Assembly (NCBI RefSeq): GCF_041346925.1
Contig: NZ_CP166840.1
Span: 3,905,001 to 3,969,000, forward strand
DNA length: 64,000 nucleotides
Origin: Agaribacterium sp. ZY112
Lineage (GTDB): Bacteria > Pseudomonadota > Gammaproteobacteria > Pseudomonadales > Cellvibrionaceae
Direction of reading: 5' to 3'
Shown here: positions 62,432 through 64,000 of the stretch, piece by piece
Position numbering within the stretch: the first letter of the stretch is position 1
Layout of the letters: each line of letters starts with the position of its first letter
Program-made: the position numbers and the translations under genes
The notes under the pieces: model-generated
Told to the model about the DNA's origin: nothing
Database searches by the model: none
The model's input: only the letters and a program-made list of their open reading frames with translations

Positions 62432-64000
62432 CTAACTACCCACTCGCGGCTTTAACAAGGCTTCACGATACTGATATAAAAAACCCAAAATAAAGATAAG
62501 CACGCAACCTAGCCCTGCGCCTATTAATAACCACGGCATAGGGGTTTTGGTGCTTGGCTCCTGCTGCTCTAGCTTCTGGCCCTGTACTTTTTCAGCAGCT
62601 TCTGTAGCTTTTATTTGGTCCGTCACTTGCGCTGCAAGTTCGGGCGCAGGTAAGCTAAGGTTTAAGCCAAAACCTTTAGATTGTTCGCCAATGTAGTCAC
62701 GCAGTTTATTGTTATCGACCACTAAGTCGTAGTTATTAACTAAATACTCGTAGCGCTTTATTAGGATTTCTAAAGTTTGGGCATCTGCCTGCCAATATTC
62801 TTTGCGGCTGGCCTCTAACATTCTCTCAATAATGGCGGCTTGAGCTTTAGGGTCGACTTCTTCAAACCATTCATTTAATCCCTGCTCTAAACTATCTTCT
62901 ACGTAGACTTCAAACAAGCTTTGCCACTGGTCTTCACGCACTAGGTTTGGGTCCATGACTTGCCAACCAAAAAAGTTACTAATGTTACTGGCCATGGTAA
63001 CGGCGCCGCTATAACCTTCTTTTTTCATTTCCGCGACCCAGCGTTCATGTAAATTACGGCTGCGTAACTCTTTGGCTAAAAAGGTTGCTGCGTTTTCCAT
63101 TTTAGGGCGCTGGGCATCACGCAAGTTGCCAATAAACATCTCGGGTGATACGCCATCGATATTACGAATAGCAAGTGCTAAACCACCAAAATATTGGAAA
63201 GGGTCATCAGATGAAAGCATGCCATACACATTGGATGAACGAGAGAACATAGCAATATCGGTGCCCGATAAGTTTTGTGCATATAGGTCTACGTTTTCTG
63301 GCGCACTCTGCCCCCAACGGTTGACATCGGCACCATAGACATACCCCATACGAGACAAATATAAGTCGGCCAGTTTGCTATCACCGCCCCATGTGTCAGA
63401 TGCAATGGTCGACTCACCTAAGCCCGAACCATAATTACCAGATTCATTAGAAAAAATGCGCACAGAAGAAAGGTAAACGGCTTCATCTTCTTCTAAACCC
63501 TGCGCTATTAATGCGGCTTGGGTTGCTTGGCTGTGCTGCCAAATCGAGTTGCCCTCTTCTTTTAATTGGCTTAACTCTTCTATTGCTTTGGCCATCCATT
63601 GCATTACGTTGGGAAAGGCGTCGCGGTACAAGCCTGTTGCCGATAACACCACATCTACCCGTGGGCGTTTTAATTCTGATGCAGGTATAATTTCTGTACC
63701 GATCACACGCCCATCTTGACGCCACTTGGGGCGTACTCCCATGGCATACAGTGCTTGAGACTCTAATACACCGTAGTGGCGCATGGTTTCCATCGACCAC
63801 AAAGAAAAGGCCAGCTTAGCCGGGTAACGACCATGCTTTTGGTAATAATCATTAATAACACCTTCGGTTAATTCTTTACCTTGTTGCCACGCGGCTTTGG
63901 TCGGCACACGTGATGGATCAAAACCATAGAGATTGTAACCGGTCGGTAGTGACTCTGGATGACGAATTGGGTCTCCACCAGTTTTAACAGGAATGTATTT
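62432..64000 (-). CDS. CobN-like cobaltochelatase/Mg-chelatase large-subunit protein; 5' end outside window
   Basis: The frame is open to the right edge. At the edge it encodes GGDPIRHPESLPTGYNLYGF, the C-terminal block of CobN/ChlH-type chelatases. MPTKAAWQQGKELTEGVIND and VDVVLSATGLYRDAFPNVMQ follow, with SNESGNYGSGLGESTIASD and a long C-terminal half. The protein ends with a membrane anchor WLLIGAGLGCVLIFILGFLYQY after a Gln/Glu-rich linker, so the mature protein is tethered, unlike cytoplasmic CobN of the aerobic B12 pathway. Membrane-bound CobN relatives are often near TonB receptors in marine bacteria; a role in tetrapyrrole uptake is possible. Confidence 0.85.
   Translation of the reverse strand, partial: KYIPVKTGGDPIRHPESLPTGYNLYGFDPSRVPTKAAWQQGKELTEGVINDYYQKHGRYPAKLAFSLWSMETMRHYGVLESQALYAMGVRPKWRQDGRVIGTEIIPASELKRPRVDVVLSATGLYRDAFPNVMQWMAKAIEELSQLKEEGNSIWQHSQATQAALIAQGLEEDEAVYLSSVRIFSNESGNYGSGLGESTIASDTWGGDSKLADLYLSRMGYVYGADVNRWGQSAPENVDLYAQNLSGTDIAMFSRSSNVYGMLSSDDPFQYFGGLALAIRNIDGVSPEMFIGNLRDAQRPKMENAATFLAKELRSRNLHERWVAEMKKEGYSGAVTMASNISNFFGWQVMDPNLVREDQWQSLFEVYVEDSLEQGLNEWFEEVDPKAQAAIIERMLEASRKEYWQADAQTLEILIKRYEYLVNNYDLVVDNNKLRDYIGEQSKGFGLNLSLPAPELAAQVTDQIKATEAAEKVQGQKLEQQEPSTKTPMPWLLIGAGLGCVLIFILGFLYQYREALLKPRVGS

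Overview
The window looks like chromosome from a free-living, probably marine gammaproteobacterium of moderate GC content (mid-40s % by eye). MiaE, FabV, a HI0933/YhiN-type flavoprotein, an exported GH2 beta-galactosidase, a TonB-dependent receptor and a membrane-anchored CobN-like protein all fit that group. A CowN homologue next to a CooA-like regulator suggests a nitrogen fixer, possibly a Cellvibrionales/Teredinibacter-type relative. The taxonomy is inference. I recognised no rRNA, tRNA or CRISPR array.

Layout. 1-3.7 kb: the 5' part of a beta-galactosidase gene (runs off the left edge) and two small proteins sharing a 'KGANxVI' motif. 3.8-9.4 kb: an operon of TonB-dependent receptor, ABC ATPase and two DUF3526-type ABC-2 permeases behind a Fur-box-like palindrome. 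9.7-16.8 kb: mostly core genes (fabV; divergent miaE, glycosyltransferase, diguanylate cyclase, TSUP permease, CPBP protease, flavoprotein). 17.4-18.6 kb: a CooA-like haem CO sensor followed by cowN, each with a CooA-box-like site about 100 bp upstream of its start. 19-24.4 kb: single genes including a NUC1 nuclease with a lamin-tail domain, a 2OG-Fe(II) oxygenase, an M43-like lipoprotein protease and an orphan deaminase-fold protein. 24.5-31.3 kb: redox and detoxification genes and regulators (LysR/GST, MarR/GST/hydrolase, AraC/glutaredoxin/DoxX).

31.3-38.6 kb: a tightly overlapping seven-gene minus-strand operon (KAS III, MBL hydrolase, F390-synthetase-like adenylate-forming enzyme, 3beta-HSD-like reductase, ceramide-glucosyltransferase-like GT, small hydrolase-like protein, GT1). 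It reads as a cluster for an unidentified glycosylated lipid or polyketide-like product. 38.7-44 kb: a secreted lipase-like protein, an LplT-Aas fusion for lysophospholipid repair and a divergent XRE regulator. 44.05-47.3 kb: a graveyard of IS481, IS3 and IS256 transposase remnants, with a truncated ceramidase-like gene, surrounding two orphan genes (a membrane-anchored protein and a secreted Cys-rich beta-trefoil-like protein).

49.2-53.9 kb: a complete arsenic operon (ArsC-ArsR fusion, ACR3, phosphatase, arsenate-type GAPDH, ArsJ). 54.2-62.3 kb: accessory genes, including a periplasmic solute-binding-like protein with two extra repeated domains, a frameshifted MepA-like murein endopeptidase with the break at a six-G tract, a J-domain protein and a WYL regulator with a divergent monooxygenase-like gene. 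62.4-64 kb: the 3' part of a cobN-like gene with a C-terminal membrane anchor (runs off the right edge).

The strongest leads are (i) the CooA-CowN module with its two matching operator-like sites, (ii) the KAS III/adenylate-forming/glycosyltransferase operon, and (iii) a repeated ATGCATATRCAT element in front of each gene of a MarR-GST-hydrolase locus.
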